A stretch of 64,000 nt of DNA, taken from NCBI GenBank assembly GCA_017406955.1, contig JAFQXM010000001.1:1-64000 (forward strand). The letters run 5' to 3'. Below, piece by piece: positions 17,216 through 26,171 of the stretch. The notes beneath the pieces were generated by a model, which did no database searches, was not told the origin of the DNA, and was given only the letters and a program-made list of their open reading frames with translations. Position 1 is the stretch's first letter. Each line of letters starts with the position of its first letter. Source of the DNA: Bacilli bacterium (GTDB taxonomy: Bacteria; Bacillota_I; Bacilli_A; RF39; UBA660). A program made the position numbers and the translations under genes.

Positions 17216-18106
17216 TTATTCATAGTGTGTAGTGTACATATCAATAACTCTTTTAGTTCCTGACATATCTTTCACGAGAATGTATCTAGATTTATTTTTA
17301 GTGCCACCACTTATATTTTTATTATATGCAGAAGTACATTCAATTTTAGTACCACTACCATTCTTATAATATACTATGCCATCTTTATAAAGTAATATTC
17401 TTCCTAGTTCAGTTCTTCCTAACCAATAGCTATTGTCTATCAATATATTTAAGAAAAACACGTAAGTTTCTCCTGGTTTACATTTAGGAAGATACGTTTC
17501 AAAGTTATATCTAACGTTCTTACCAACATTAGCTACTGTAGCTACTATAGTATTTAAATCAGTGCTTTTATAGATATCTAAATTATATTGAGATATTGTG
17601 TGAGTACCAGCAGATTCTCCTCCCCAATTTACATAGAATTCTCTATCTGGTTTTTCGTTACCATTTTGAACTCCACTTTGATTATATACTGCTCCCCAAG
17701 TAATATTAGTAGGAGGTACTTCTGGACTAGGTACATCAAAAGTGATTGAACCGACTATTTTAGTATAGCCTGGAGTATAGGGACAAGAGGCAGAGTCTCC
17801 ACACTCCATTACTACTGTTATGGTATGAATTCCAGGGTCTACAGTTCTAGAGCCAGATAAACTTCTAGAACCACCTGGAACCATTGGTACAGTAGTACTA
17901 TCTACATCTACTCCATCTATCTGTAAATGTATAATATCACTATAAGCAGAATAACCAGTAGCAGTATTATATTGATTTATATCAGTAGAACAAGATATAG
18001 TTAAACCATCGTAACTTGCACTAAGAGTTCCTTCAACTTTTCTTCTAGGCGGATAATCGGTATGCCAATTATCATCTATTCCAACACTTTCTGAACCTGA
18101 TGCCAT
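17216..18106 (-). CDS. Ig/fibronectin-like appendage protein, 296 aa
   Basis: 296 residues, nearly all beta. The first ~130 form a Ser/Thr-rich sandwich (GGSRSLSGSRTVDPGIHTITVVMECGD); residues ~130-225 look like a fibronectin-type unit (PPTNITWGAVYNQSG, YNLDIYKSTDLNTIV, YVFFLNILID). The C-terminus has a Lys/Thr-rich unit. Such domains decorate tails or act as host-binding accessories. It lies immediately downstream of the 676-residue fibre gene. Fold assignment is from sequence pattern only. Confidence 0.5.
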   Translation of the reverse strand: MASGSESVGIDDNWHTDYPPRRKVEGTLSASYDGLTISCSTDINQYNTATGYSAYSDIIHLQIDGVDVDSTTVPMVPGGSRSLSGSRTVDPGIHTITVVMECGDSASCPYTPGYTKIVGSITFDVPSPEVPPTNITWGAVYNQSGVQNGNEKPDREFYVNWGGESAGTHTISQYNLDIYKSTDLNTIVATVANVGKNVRYNFETYLPKCKPGETYVFFLNILIDNSYWLGRTELGRILLYKDGIVYYKNGSGTKIECTSAYNKNISGGTKNKSRYILVKDMSGTKRVIDMYTTHYE

Positions 18107-18123
18107 AATAGTTTACCTCCCTT

Positions 18124-20154
18124 CTACCAACATACTACTACAGTTCCGTTTTGATAACTTCCCCAGCTTGCATCTGCTGCAGTTCTACTACTTGCTTCTA
18201 ACCAATTTACTGTAGGACTCTTTTGATTTGTTCCTCCAGATTTTACATATACTGCTCCATCTTTAGTTTTAAGAGTTCCTCCAATAGTAACATCTCCTGA
18301 TGCATCTATATTTTTAACATATAAAGTTCTCCATCTTTTAGCACTACTTCCTAAATCTATTGCTTCATTGTTCTGTGGAAGTAAACTTCCTGTCATACTT
18401 TGACTTCCATCTCTAGCTAGTTTATTTTGATTTAGAATATAACCTTGATATGCAGATAAAGCATGTTTGTTATTATAAGCGTTTTCATTTAAGTTATTAA
18501 CTATAGTTATTCTATTTCTTAAATTATCGTAATTTAAGAAAAAGTCTCCATCGTCATATTCTATTATTGTTCCAGTTATTAAATCTGTATGTTTTAATGT
18601 GTCTGCTTTTCCTACTGGATAAGTTCCATCTAATATTCCATAGATATATTTCAGTGCTTTATTTGCTAATGCTCTAGCTACATAGTCTGCAAATCCTTCT
18701 TGTTCTACATCAGCATACATATATTGTTTTATTATAAACACAGTTTCTGGGTCTAAATTTAAGTCTGTACATCCTTGTTTTACAATTAAAGCAGATAGCG
18801 GAATATAGAATAAATGTCCCCAAGGAACTGGGTAAAGAACATTTCCTACATCTCCTACAGCATCTTCTATACTATCATAAACAGTATCTCCATATTGAAC
18901 TATTAAACATTGTTCATATATGTCCCATAAAATTCTTTGAATAGTATGCTTACCTTCTGGAACATCTTTTAGAATTCCTCTAGCTACTACTAAAGCAGCA
19001 ACTTTATCGTAAAGTACTTTCATTATTTCTTCTATAGGGTCAGCACATACACTAGCATTACCAGGTACCAAGAAATAAGCTGCCTCTCTTATTCTTTTTA
19101 CTGTATCTTCAGTAATTTCTACTGTATCTGCAAAATAAGTTTCTGAATATGTGTTATAATCTATAATATTTTGATTCATTTCAGTTAAATCTATAGTTGA
19201 GAAATAACTATCTGACATATAGCTTCCAAGTTCTCCAATTATTAAATATATGTTGTCCATGTGGTCTTGAAACACATTAACTATATCTCTTAAATCATCT
19301 TGGTCACTAGTTATTACTAATGCATGATTTAAATCTTCAGAAGTTTCTCTAGCATATTTTTCTATTCCATATATAGCGTTAAATACATTTCTGATTCTTT
19401 CAGCTGCATTAGTCTTTTTCTTAGCATTAAAATCATAGCTCATATAATGATTAGGGTCTACATCATAAACTACTGGTTCATTGTAGTCTATTTCATTATT
19501 TAAGTCTGCATATCTAATCGGACATCTAGTAGCTGAATTACTATAATCATGATGTAGGTCTGGGCTAAAACTATCATTAAATTCAATTCCAGATCGTCTT
19601 ACTTGACCGTCTGTATGAGACAACTCTAATCCTCCTGGGCTTTTAACATTTATTCCATCTAATTCATAAAACTCTTCTCCTGCATGATATATAGGAGTTC
19701 CAGCTCTTTGAGCTGTAATGTACATTTGATTCCAAGTGCTGTCTTCATTTATTATAAATCTACAAATCATTACTTCGTCTGATTGACCAAATATATAATC
19801 AGATACTCTGTAAGATTTATCTTCTTTAAAATACAAGAAGTGCGGTTTATTATCATTAAATGCTGTTAAATCTACTGGGAAGTTATCTAATTCTACTATA
19901 TGATTTGTTTCTCTAAAATACATCCTAAAGTTATCGAATATAGTATTAGAATTTACTACTCCAGTAAGATGAACTCTAGTTAAAGGTATTACTAAAGAAC
20001 CTTCTACTGATTCCATACCTGTAAACAATAAACCGTTGCTCATTATAGTACCAGTAACATAATCTAAAAATCTAGCACTATTAGCATTTACGTTAAAACT
20101 TTCTATTACTTCTCTAGTCGTTACATTTACTGGTATCGTTCTCCATTCCCTCAT
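18124..20154 (-). CDS. Long tail fibre / hinge-type protein, 676 aa
   Basis: Starts MREWRTIPVNVTTREVIESF and has a large N-terminal baseplate- or fibre-attachment region. The C-terminal ~130 residues carry a classic fibre ending: RDGSQSMTGSLLPQNNEAID, LGSSAKRWRTLYVKNIDASG and VTIGGTLKTKDG. This 'LGS...RW...LYV.N...G...IGGTL' pattern is widespread in long tail fibres and is often a recombination hot spot. The protein would be a proximal or mid fibre segment. It follows the gp8-like wedge and the coiled fibre-neck gene, which fits a baseplate-to-fibre gene order. Confidence 0.7.
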   Translation of the reverse strand: MREWRTIPVNVTTREVIESFNVNANSARFLDYVTGTIMSNGLLFTGMESVEGSLVIPLTRVHLTGVVNSNTIFDNFRMYFRETNHIVELDNFPVDLTAFNDNKPHFLYFKEDKSYRVSDYIFGQSDEVMICRFIINEDSTWNQMYITAQRAGTPIYHAGEEFYELDGINVKSPGGLELSHTDGQVRRSGIEFNDSFSPDLHHDYSNSATRCPIRYADLNNEIDYNEPVVYDVDPNHYMSYDFNAKKKTNAAERIRNVFNAIYGIEKYARETSEDLNHALVITSDQDDLRDIVNVFQDHMDNIYLIIGELGSYMSDSYFSTIDLTEMNQNIIDYNTYSETYFADTVEITEDTVKRIREAAYFLVPGNASVCADPIEEIMKVLYDKVAALVVARGILKDVPEGKHTIQRILWDIYEQCLIVQYGDTVYDSIEDAVGDVGNVLYPVPWGHLFYIPLSALIVKQGCTDLNLDPETVFIIKQYMYADVEQEGFADYVARALANKALKYIYGILDGTYPVGKADTLKHTDLITGTIIEYDDGDFFLNYDNLRNRITIVNNLNENAYNNKHALSAYQGYILNQNKLARDGSQSMTGSLLPQNNEAIDLGSSAKRWRTLYVKNIDASGDVTIGGTLKTKDGAVYVKSGGTNQKSPTVNWLEASSRTAADASWGSYQNGTVVVCW

Positions 20155-20209
20155 TTAGGTTTCTCCTTTCTGTTAATAATATAATTTAATTACTTTGTTA
20201 TAAAAATGT

Positions 20210-20227
20210 ATCAGAATTTATTCTGAT
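20210..20227 (-). terminator. Small terminator after the gp8-like wedge gene
   Basis: ATCAGAA and TTCTGAT arms with a four-base loop; the minus strand continues into ACATTTTTATAAC. It belongs to the recurrent TCAGAAT-type hairpin family of this genome. Confidence 0.6.
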
Positions 20228-20232
20228 GTACT

Positions 20233-20793
20233 CTAAAAACTAATAAGTATATATACGACCTCTAACTGGTCAGACTGTCTACTAATAGGCTGTCTATTAT
20301 CAACTGCTACTAACATTCCCTTATCTTCTTGCGATTTATTATTCCACTGTGCTGGTGTTATACCATATTTGATTTCATCTTGTGTAGCTACTACTGAGTC
20401 ATATAAACCTACTTGTCTAAATTGAACATTTACTGGTATAGCTGGAACAGTATCTCTATCAAATGTAATACCAATCATTACATCTGTATAACCTTCTTGT
20501 TCTGCTATGTTTTTGTCTTGAGTTACGTTATAATACAAACCTTTGTAATATATTCCAACTTTTTTATCTAGGGATGTTGGATTAGGTATTACTTTAGCAT
20601 ATTTATAAAAATCTACTCTTTGTAAACCTATCAATTCATCTAATTCTTGTTTAGTATCATCTGGAACTGGTGGGTCAGTTTCTACTGGCCAAGAAGTTTG
20701 TTTTCCTAAAGCTATAAATCTATAATTCTTTTCCACTTCCATAAATTCAAACATCATCCTTTGTCGACATTTCAGCGTTACTTTTCCAGACAC
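20233..20793 (-). CDS. Baseplate wedge protein, T4 gp8-like, 186 aa
   Basis: The open frame reaches 20826, but AAAGGAG lies nine bases before GTG 20793 and the upstream extension overlaps another gene, so GTG 20793 is the likely start (Met-Ser-Gly-Lys-Val-Thr). Residues ~22-55 read YRFIALGKQTSWPVETDPPVPDD followed by LIGLQRV. This is the hallmark of gp8-type wedge proteins ('F.G+.T.W..E..PP.P' then a conserved 'ELIG..R'). These form the inner baseplate wedge of contractile tails. It overlaps the stop of a 56-residue ORF (ATG-TAA-A-GTG), indicating coupling. Confidence 0.7.
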   Translation of the reverse strand: MSGKVTLKCRQRMMFEFMEVEKNYRFIALGKQTSWPVETDPPVPDDTKQELDELIGLQRVDFYKYAKVIPNPTSLDKKVGIYYKGLYYNVTQDKNIAEQEGYTDVMIGITFDRDTVPAIPVNVQFRQVGLYDSVVATQDEIKYGITPAQWNNKSQEDKGMLVAVDNRQPISRQSDQLEVVYILISF

Positions 20794-20794
20794 T

Positions 20795-20965
20795 TTACAT
20801 CGCTCCTTTCTTTCTATTATAATCATACTTTACTTCAGGTAATTCTCTATAGGCTTTCTTAGGTAAACAATCAAGTTCTGCAAAAAATTCTCTTTCATCA
20901 GCTTCGTTCTTTAAATGTATTACTCCTGATGAGTCTACTTTAAATCTTCCAATTTCTTTTAACAT
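20795..20965 (-). CDS. Small unknown protein, 56 aa, coupled to the baseplate wedge gene
   Basis: ATG 20965 follows GAGGTGATACTA. The product (MLKEIGRFKVDSSGVIHLKN...) is charged with a helical middle (ADEREFFAELDCLPKKAYREL). Its stop TAA at 20795 is one base before the GTG of the gp8-like gene, and the wedge gene's binding site lies inside this ORF. That fits translational coupling and a baseplate-assembly partner. Unrecognised otherwise. Confidence 0.5.
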   Translation of the reverse strand: MLKEIGRFKVDSSGVIHLKNEADEREFFAELDCLPKKAYRELPEVKYDYNRKKGAM

Positions 20966-20991
20966 TAGTATCACCTCTATAAAATTATTGT

Positions 20992-21792
20992 TTAATTACC
21001 ATATCTAGACCATAAATCATCTAGTTTATTTCTGTAGTCATTTGAAAAATCATTCTGAGACAATCCATAACCTGGAGTTACATCTATTTTTCCATCAAGA
21101 GCTAATTCTACATCTGTTAATCTATCAGAAATTATGTCAAATCTATTCATTAAATCAGCTTGATTACCTATATCTCCAAATATTTGTCCCCAATCTATTC
21201 CAAGTGTAGATGCTACTGGATGCCAAGTAGTACCATTAGTTGTATACTCTAACATCCCTTCAGCTACCTCTCTAACAGCCATTACTGTAGAAGAAGTTAT
21301 TTTAGTATTCATTTCATTCTCTATTTCAGTAACTCTTACTATTAAACCAGTAGAAACATTCTCTACTTCATTCTTTAAGGTGTCTACATCAGCTCCTAAA
21401 ACATTTAATGTGTTATTTATAGTAACGATGTCTGTTTCCAAGTTATCTACTTTGTCTGAAACTACATTAAAAGTGATAGTAGTAACATAGTTACTAAATT
21501 TTTCTACTAAGGCAGCACAATCATCAGGACTACCTGATATATTAGAAAATGCTGGTCCCAAAGAAACCCAGTCAGTACCATTAACTGTAAAATAAGCTAC
21601 ACCTCTATCTACTTTTATCTCTTTAATTTGTTTAGACATAATTCTAGTTTGAATGTCTTCATCTAAAGATTTTAGAAAAGTCTTTATCATATTAAAGTTA
21701 GTAGACCATCTAGCTTCTAATTGGTCACCAGTAGTTCCTGTAGTTCCATCTCCAGCTTGTATATATAAAAAGTTAATCTCTGGTAAAGCCAT
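20992..21792 (-). CDS. Fibre/neck protein with duplicated module and coiled coil, 266 aa
   Basis: Two copies of a module, 'YFTVNGTDWVSLGPAFSNISG..DDCAALVEKFSN' and 'LEYTTNGTTWHPVASTLGI..GNQADLMNRFD', flank a central heptad-rich segment (VSDKVDNLETDIVTINNTLNV, DVDTLKNEVENVSTG). This pattern is typical of trimeric fibre shafts. The last 25 residues (PGYGLSQNDFSNDYRNKLDDL) resemble the conserved ending of fibre-associated proteins. It precedes the gp8-like wedge gene and probably forms a fibre or its neck. Confidence 0.6.
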   Translation of the reverse strand: MALPEINFLYIQAGDGTTGTTGDQLEARWSTNFNMIKTFLKSLDEDIQTRIMSKQIKEIKVDRGVAYFTVNGTDWVSLGPAFSNISGSPDDCAALVEKFSNYVTTITFNVVSDKVDNLETDIVTINNTLNVLGADVDTLKNEVENVSTGLIVRVTEIENEMNTKITSSTVMAVREVAEGMLEYTTNGTTWHPVASTLGIDWGQIFGDIGNQADLMNRFDIISDRLTDVELALDGKIDVTPGYGLSQNDFSNDYRNKLDDLWSRYGN

Positions 21793-21860
21793 GCTTAGCT
21801 CTCCTTTCTTTTAGTATTCTTAATATAATATATTAAAACTAATTTCAACCATAGAAAAAA

Positions 21861-21886
21861 CGTAGAATAATCAGATTTATTCTACG
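21861..21886 (-). terminator. Strong Rho-independent terminator
   Basis: Perfect ten-pair stem (CGTAGAATAA / TTATTCTACG) with a six-base loop, followed on the minus strand by TTTTTTC. It ends the transcript of the 21975-22502 gene and isolates the fibre block downstream. Confidence 0.85.
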
Positions 21887-21974
21887 TTTTATATTTATTT
21901 TTATCTATATAATTTTAAATACTTAATTCCAAAATGCATCAGATTTCATTCTGATTTCATCTATTATATTGAAA

Positions 21975-22502
21975 TTATTTCTTTTGATATAATATTAAAG
22001 TTAGTATCGCTTCAGCTACGTCTTTTGAACTATATTTATCTACGTCTTTAGATAAATTATAAGATTCTATAATTATTGCATTTTCTTTTATAGGTCTTTT
22101 ATTTTTAGATAAATTATTTATATTTATTTCTTCTGAGTGCATTATTAAGAAGAAAGCTAGTAATTTTAGTAAAATAGCTTTGTTTTTGTTTGAAACAGTA
22201 TATTTACTCTTTATTGTATTTATACAACTTTCTAGTTCTTCTTTTCTTACATCAAAAATCTTATTTAAGTCTTCCATTATATCAGAAGCTTGAGTTTCGT
22301 TTTTGTGTTTCTCTAATTTCAATTGATTTATTAAATCACTATTTCTAGACTTAATAATCTCTAGTTCTTTATTTTTATCTTCTAATCTTATTATCAATTT
22401 GTTATTTTCGTTAGTACGTTTTATCAATGAAAATGCCAACATTAAGAATATTATTAGTACTATTGCAATAACAATTGTCATTATGATAAGCAATGTATTC
22501 AT
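21975..22502 (-). CDS. Membrane-anchored coiled-coil protein, 175 aa
   Basis: An N-terminal hydrophobic segment (residues ~4-25, LLIIMTIVIAIVLIIFLMLAF) precedes a positively charged stop and a coiled coil of ~50 residues (LEDKNKELEIIKSRNSDLIN). A globular helical domain follows, with a second hydrophobic patch (AILLKLLAFFLIMH). Topology suggests an N-out or signal-anchor protein with its body in the cytoplasm. An inner-membrane spanin- or RI-like role is possible, but no motif proves it. It lies between the ssDNA-binding-like gene and a strong terminator. Confidence 0.5.
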   Translation of the reverse strand: MNTLLIIMTIVIAIVLIIFLMLAFSLIKRTNENNKLIIRLEDKNKELEIIKSRNSDLINQLKLEKHKNETQASDIMEDLNKIFDVRKEELESCINTIKSKYTVSNKNKAILLKLLAFFLIMHSEEININNLSKNKRPIKENAIIIESYNLSKDVDKYSSKDVAEAILTLILYQKK

Positions 22503-22526
22503 AATATCTCCTCCTAATAATTATTT

Positions 22527-22547
22527 GAGGAGAGTTAGCCTCTCCTC
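22527..22547. terminator. Perfect 8-bp intercistronic hairpin
   Basis: GAGGAGAG and CTCTCCTC with a five-base loop sit between the stop at 22553 and the next start at 22502. A T-run follows only on the plus strand; on the minus strand it may be an RNA-processing or stabilising hairpin. Confidence 0.5.
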
Positions 22548-22552
22548 TTTTT

Positions 22553-23662
22553 CTATATATCTAAATCTTGATTTCCCATAGCATTATTTTCTATTATACT
22601 GTTTACTACACTATTTGCTTGTTCTTGAGCTGCATAATTATTAACTATAGTTTCTTCAGAAACTACTTTTCTAGCTTCTTTTAAAGCAGTTGTATAGAAC
22701 TCTTGATTGAATTTTGCTATCTCTGCTTGAATATTAGCTTCAAAATTTCCTCTTAAACATTTTGGTGAAGTACTTATACTTATAGTTTTAAATCTAGATG
22801 TTGTATCTTTGTGTAATAAAAAGTCTACTGTAGTTAAATCTGCTGTAGATAAATCATCTGGGTCTTCAGCACATCCTTTTACAGCTGTTAATAAATCTCC
22901 CCATTCTACTGCATTCATATTCCACATTTTTAATACTGGAGTTTGCCCTGGAACTACTTTATTTGCATTAGATTTATCTACCGGGTATTCTATAACTGGA
23001 ACTAAATATCTATTTTTAGCTTTTATTTCATTTCCATCTTCATCTAGTCTTGGAATCATTTCTCCTGTAGGACCTATCTTTCTACAACATTGAGCTGGTT
23101 GGTCTAACCATCCTTCTGGTGTGTAGCTAGATAAACATTTTACAAATCCAAGACCCTTAATATAATGAACTTTTATTGGAATTACTTTTTGTAAATCTAA
23201 TATAAGTACTCTACTCCACTCATTATCTTTTAATCTCATCCAAGGTGTTTTTTGAGTATTTACTGCTCTAGCTAAATCAATAAATACTACTTCATTATTG
23301 TCTGTAGCAGGTTTAGCAGCTGGCTTTGCAGTTTGAACTGTATTTTGAGCTACAGTATTTACTGCTTTTTGTACTGTATTAGATACTTGAGGTTGTGGTA
23401 CTACTTGAGTTGTAGTTGTTTGAACTACTTGTGCTGCAGCTTGTGCATTAACTTGTTCTTGAATTACTGGTTGTGGTACTACATTATTAGTAACTATTCC
23501 TGCATTTGTAGGGTTTTCTGGTGTTTGTGGTGTTGGTACTGTGTTTTGTACCGGTACAGTTGTTGATACTGTGCTTGGAGCTGCTGTTGCTCCATTACCT
23601 AAGTCTACTCCTAAGATTGCTAATTGTTCTTCTAAGTCTAAATCTTCATTTACGTTTGCCAT
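22553..23662 (-). CDS. Possible single-stranded DNA-binding protein, 369 aa
   Basis: A low-complexity N-terminal region (residues ~25-115, Val/Gln/Thr/Pro/Ala-rich) precedes a conserved core of about 190 residues. The core begins VVFIDLARAVNTQKTPWMRLKDNEWSR, then KVHYIKGLGFVKCL, DQPAQCCRKIG and NRYLVPVIEYP. The order 'RLKDNEW', 'KVHYI.G', Cys pair, then 'R.LVPV..Y' resembles gp32-like ssDNA-binding proteins of large phages. In those, cysteines bind zinc and acidic tails recruit partners. Here the C-terminus is not strongly acidic. It would coat replication intermediates. The call rests on motif pattern only; a structural protein is the alternative. Confidence 0.4.
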   Translation of the reverse strand: MANVNEDLDLEEQLAILGVDLGNGATAAPSTVSTTVPVQNTVPTPQTPENPTNAGIVTNNVVPQPVIQEQVNAQAAAQVVQTTTTQVVPQPQVSNTVQKAVNTVAQNTVQTAKPAAKPATDNNEVVFIDLARAVNTQKTPWMRLKDNEWSRVLILDLQKVIPIKVHYIKGLGFVKCLSSYTPEGWLDQPAQCCRKIGPTGEMIPRLDEDGNEIKAKNRYLVPVIEYPVDKSNANKVVPGQTPVLKMWNMNAVEWGDLLTAVKGCAEDPDDLSTADLTTVDFLLHKDTTSRFKTISISTSPKCLRGNFEANIQAEIAKFNQEFYTTALKEARKVVSEETIVNNYAAQEQANSVVNSIIENNAMGNQDLDI

Positions 23663-23733
23663 AATTTTATTCCTCCTATAATTTAAATTTGCCTATCGCT
23701 TTAATTTGCTATCGGCTTCTAATTATATTATGT

Positions 23734-24324
23734 TTAGTCTTCTTTCTTTTCTTCATGTTTTAATTCTCCAGTCTTTTCATCCATAGTAATTCCTTGTTGT
23801 GCCATTAACTCTTCAATGTACTCTTGTGGAGTTTTCTTAAGTTCTTCAGCTAATTTTTCTTTTTGTTCATCTGTTAATGATAATGTTTTATAAGCTCTTA
23901 ACTCATTTTCTAATGATGCTGTACCTTCAGATAAAGTTTCTAAGCCGTTAATTAAAGCCCATACACCTATAAATAATTGTATACAGTTAGTCTCATTCAT
24001 ACACATCATTTTGAAGAAATTAGCTCCAAATGTTCTATAGCCAGTTTGTAGTAATTGATAATAGAATCCTACTTGGCTATCTGTAATTTGTCCTAAGCTT
24101 TGGAACTTATCTCCTTTAGCTAAAGTAACTGCTTTATATTCTTCTAATAATGATGCTTCATTTAATTTATCATTGTCTATTGCTGTATTAGATATAATTC
24201 TTATAGCATATTTTAAGAATTCATTTTGTTCTATTTGAGCTTTTACTTCTGTTACATTAGCTTCTACTCTGTCTTTTTCCTCTTTAGCTTTATTAAAGTC
24301 CACTATGTTGTCTCTATTTTCCAT
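23734..24324 (-). CDS. Unknown helical protein downstream of repeat B, 196 aa
   Basis: 196 residues, nearly all helical, with charged N- and C-terminal arms (DFNKAKEEKDRVEANVTEVKAQ; LTDEQKEKLAEELKKTPQEY). The central hydrophobic region (NFFKMMCMNETNCIQLFIGVWALING) is compatible with a buried core or a membrane-associated helix. GGAGGTG precedes the ATG. Expression is probably driven from the conserved element at 24404-24526. No family recognised. Confidence 0.5.
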   Translation of the reverse strand: MENRDNIVDFNKAKEEKDRVEANVTEVKAQIEQNEFLKYAIRIISNTAIDNDKLNEASLLEEYKAVTLAKGDKFQSLGQITDSQVGFYYQLLQTGYRTFGANFFKMMCMNETNCIQLFIGVWALINGLETLSEGTASLENELRAYKTLSLTDEQKEKLAEELKKTPQEYIEELMAQQGITMDEKTGELKHEEKKED

Positions 24325-24403
24325 TTCTAAATCACCTCCTCACCTTTACTATATAATTTATTATGTTAAAGTTGAAAATGTCTCTAAAATCATTCTAGTT
24401 TCC

Positions 24404-24526
24404 CGCGCGTATATAATTATAATTAAATCTAAAATAATAAATATAGTAGAGAATATATATTTAAGATCGTGTGTTACCGCTTGAGCGGTATACAATCATT
24501 ATCTAAGAACTATTTTCTTACTAAAT
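24404..24526 (-). repeat. Long intergenic repeat, copy B (with perfect GC hairpin)
   Basis: Bases 24404-24480 are identical to 3625-3701. In this copy the sequence continues TTGAGCGGTA, forming a perfect TACCGC-TTGA-GCGGTA hairpin; copy A lacks the second arm. A further conserved block at 24501-24526 (ATCTAAGAACTATTTTCTTA...) matches copy A. It lies 80-200 bp upstream of the 23734-24324 gene. A shared promoter plus leader or attenuator is the most economical interpretation. Confidence 0.75.
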
Positions 24527-24609
24527 ATAAAATTAAAACAGTTAAAACTTAGAATAAATCTGAATAATCTAGTTTTAACTGTTAATAATATAAATATAAT
24601 AAATATAAC

Positions 24610-24927
24610 TTATTTGAAAACATATTTATCATATTCTTCAGAAGGTATTATTTCTATAATATCTGATAATTGAATATAATAACCTTTAAATCCTCTTATT
24701 TTAGTAACACGTTTTACTACAATAACAGATTTAAATAATTGAGACATACTGATTTGATTATTATGCATATCAGTTTTACTAGTAATTTTATTTAATGCAT
24801 CAGCATCTATATCAATTATTTTACAAAACATATATGGAGATGTATCATCATATTTTTCTAACATTCCATCTACTTGCATGTTATCAGTAAGTTCTTTTAC
24901 TTTAATATAATTGTTCAGCAAAGCCAT
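24610..24927 (-). CDS. Unknown protein, 105 aa
   Basis: 105 residues with a beta/alpha pattern; starts MALLNNYIKVKELTDNMQVD and ends with a strand-rich region (KGYYIQLSDIIEIIPSEEYDKY). The pattern resembles small OB-like or head-completion proteins but no signature is certain. It overlaps the 3' end of the sigma-like gene by 26 bases, so the two are coupled. Confidence 0.45.
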   Translation of the reverse strand: MALLNNYIKVKELTDNMQVDGMLEKYDDTSPYMFCKIIDIDADALNKITSKTDMHNNQISMSQLFKSVIVVKRVTKIRGFKGYYIQLSDIIEIIPSEEYDKYVFK

Positions 24928-25849
24928 ATCTAATTTTCTCCTTTCCTTTATTCATATAAGTAGAAGTATTTACTATACCTGTTTCTAATAAAAACTTCTT
25001 AAATGAAGATATAAATCCACCGATATATCTAACATTATCTTGAGATAATTCTTCATTCTCTTTATATTTAATATGTTTTATTATTTCTCCAGAAGATATT
25101 CTTTTACCATTAGCTAAATAGCTATATAAATATAATAAGTTACCATAAGATAAAACTCTTTCTTCTCTTCCGAATTTAATAACATAATCTTCATTTATAT
25201 TATCATCTACCATATCACTTAATAAATTTAGATTTATATCATCTTCTACTTCTTTAAAAGTATTATTAGTATCTGCAATTTTCTCTATCATTTTTACATT
25301 GTCATCATTCTCATAATCTAGAGATATTGAATTATTATGTATATTTTGAAATTTAACATTTCTAGTATGCCAAGATATATGATTTCTTAATTCTTGAAAC
25401 ATCATATTACTGAAATGTTGTATTGTTAAAGATGACTCTTTCATTCTTTTAAAACCTTTACATTCTGTTCTAGGTCTCCATTCTTTAAAATATTTACCTG
25501 ATTTTTCATCATAAAATGGGAATTCGAATTTTTCAACAAATTTGTCTAATTTATCATCATATACTTTATACTTCTTTCCTTGAGTATCTGATACAATATC
25601 TAAATTCTTTTCAAAATCTCTAGAGAAAAAATTTCTATAGATAATTCCTGCTGCATCTTCAAAGGTGTGGTCTTGACTTAAAACTGGATTTCTACTAAAA
25701 GTTATTTCTGAAACCCTTAATATAATCTTATAAACTTCATCTTCTGTTAATTCACTAAATAGTTTTCTTTCTCCTACTAAATTATTCAACCACTTTGTGT
25801 AGTTTGAATCTCCATTATTTTCTACTTTTGTTTCTTTTAAATTTTTCAT
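24902..25849 (-). CDS. Possible phage sigma-like transcription factor, 315 aa
   Basis: A segment TFEDAAGIIYRNFFSRDF, then FSNMMFQELRNHISWHTRN and SISLDYENDD, follows the order of sigma-70 region 2 (promoter-melting helices, 'LRN' core) and the start of region 3. The C-terminal ~110 residues are helical (LSYGNLLYLYSYLANGKRI, NVRYIGGFISSFKKFLLETG) and could be a region 4-type helix-turn-helix. It would redirect host RNA polymerase to phage promoters. A second, clearer sigma-like gene is at 46.6-47.2 kb, so early and late factors may both be encoded. The call is tentative. Confidence 0.4.
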   Translation of the reverse strand: MKNLKETKVENNGDSNYTKWLNNLVGERKLFSELTEDEVYKIILRVSEITFSRNPVLSQDHTFEDAAGIIYRNFFSRDFEKNLDIVSDTQGKKYKVYDDKLDKFVEKFEFPFYDEKSGKYFKEWRPRTECKGFKRMKESSLTIQHFSNMMFQELRNHISWHTRNVKFQNIHNNSISLDYENDDNVKMIEKIADTNNTFKEVEDDINLNLLSDMVDDNINEDYVIKFGREERVLSYGNLLYLYSYLANGKRISSGEIIKHIKYKENEELSQDNVRYIGGFISSFKKFLLETGIVNTSTYMNKGKEKIRYGFAEQLY

Positions 25850-25888
25850 AATATAATTCCTCCATCATTTTTTAAAATTTCTATAAAG

Positions 25889-25963
25889 CTAGTTCTTAGC
25901 ATTAGTTAATTTACTACGAATTTTGCTTTCTTTCAAGTAAGATTTTGTAGTGCAATCCATCAT
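25889..25963 (-). CDS. Tiny ORF, 24 aa
   Basis: Met-Met-Asp-Cys-Thr-Thr then a Lys/Ser-rich helix, ending TAG at 25889. It has a very good AAAGGAGGAAAATAG leader before ATG 25963. The good binding site argues for translation. It could be a leader peptide for the sigma-like gene, whose start is 40 bp downstream. The rest of the 25.85-26.17 kb gap holds only AT-rich spacer and the chaperonin terminator. Confidence 0.35.
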   Translation of the reverse strand: MMDCTTKSYLKESKIRSKLTNAKN

Positions 25964-26134
25964 CTATTTTCCTCCTTTCTGAAGTCATTATATACTAACA
26001 TTTTTAGTTTGTAAATAGGTATTTTGAAATAACTTTTTCAAAAGTTTCTGAGATTAAAGATCTCTAAAAGAAAAAATTTTTAAAAACTTTTTGTTAACCA
26101 TTTATGGAAACAAATCTGATAATTAACACAACAA

Positions 26135-26158
26135 GAGCCAATATCTAAGTATTGGCTC
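26135..26158 (-). terminator. Terminator after the chaperonin gene
   Basis: Perfect nine-pair stem GAGCCAATA / TATTGGCTC with a six-base loop, followed on the minus strand by TTGTTGTG, 14 bp after the chaperonin stop. Confidence 0.7.
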
Positions 26159-26171
26159 TCTAATAATTTAA

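Noticed and set aside
3625-24526. The 77-bp repeat as an insertion sequence or MITE
   Set aside because: No terminal inverted repeats, target-site duplications or transposase; both copies keep the same position and orientation upstream of genes.
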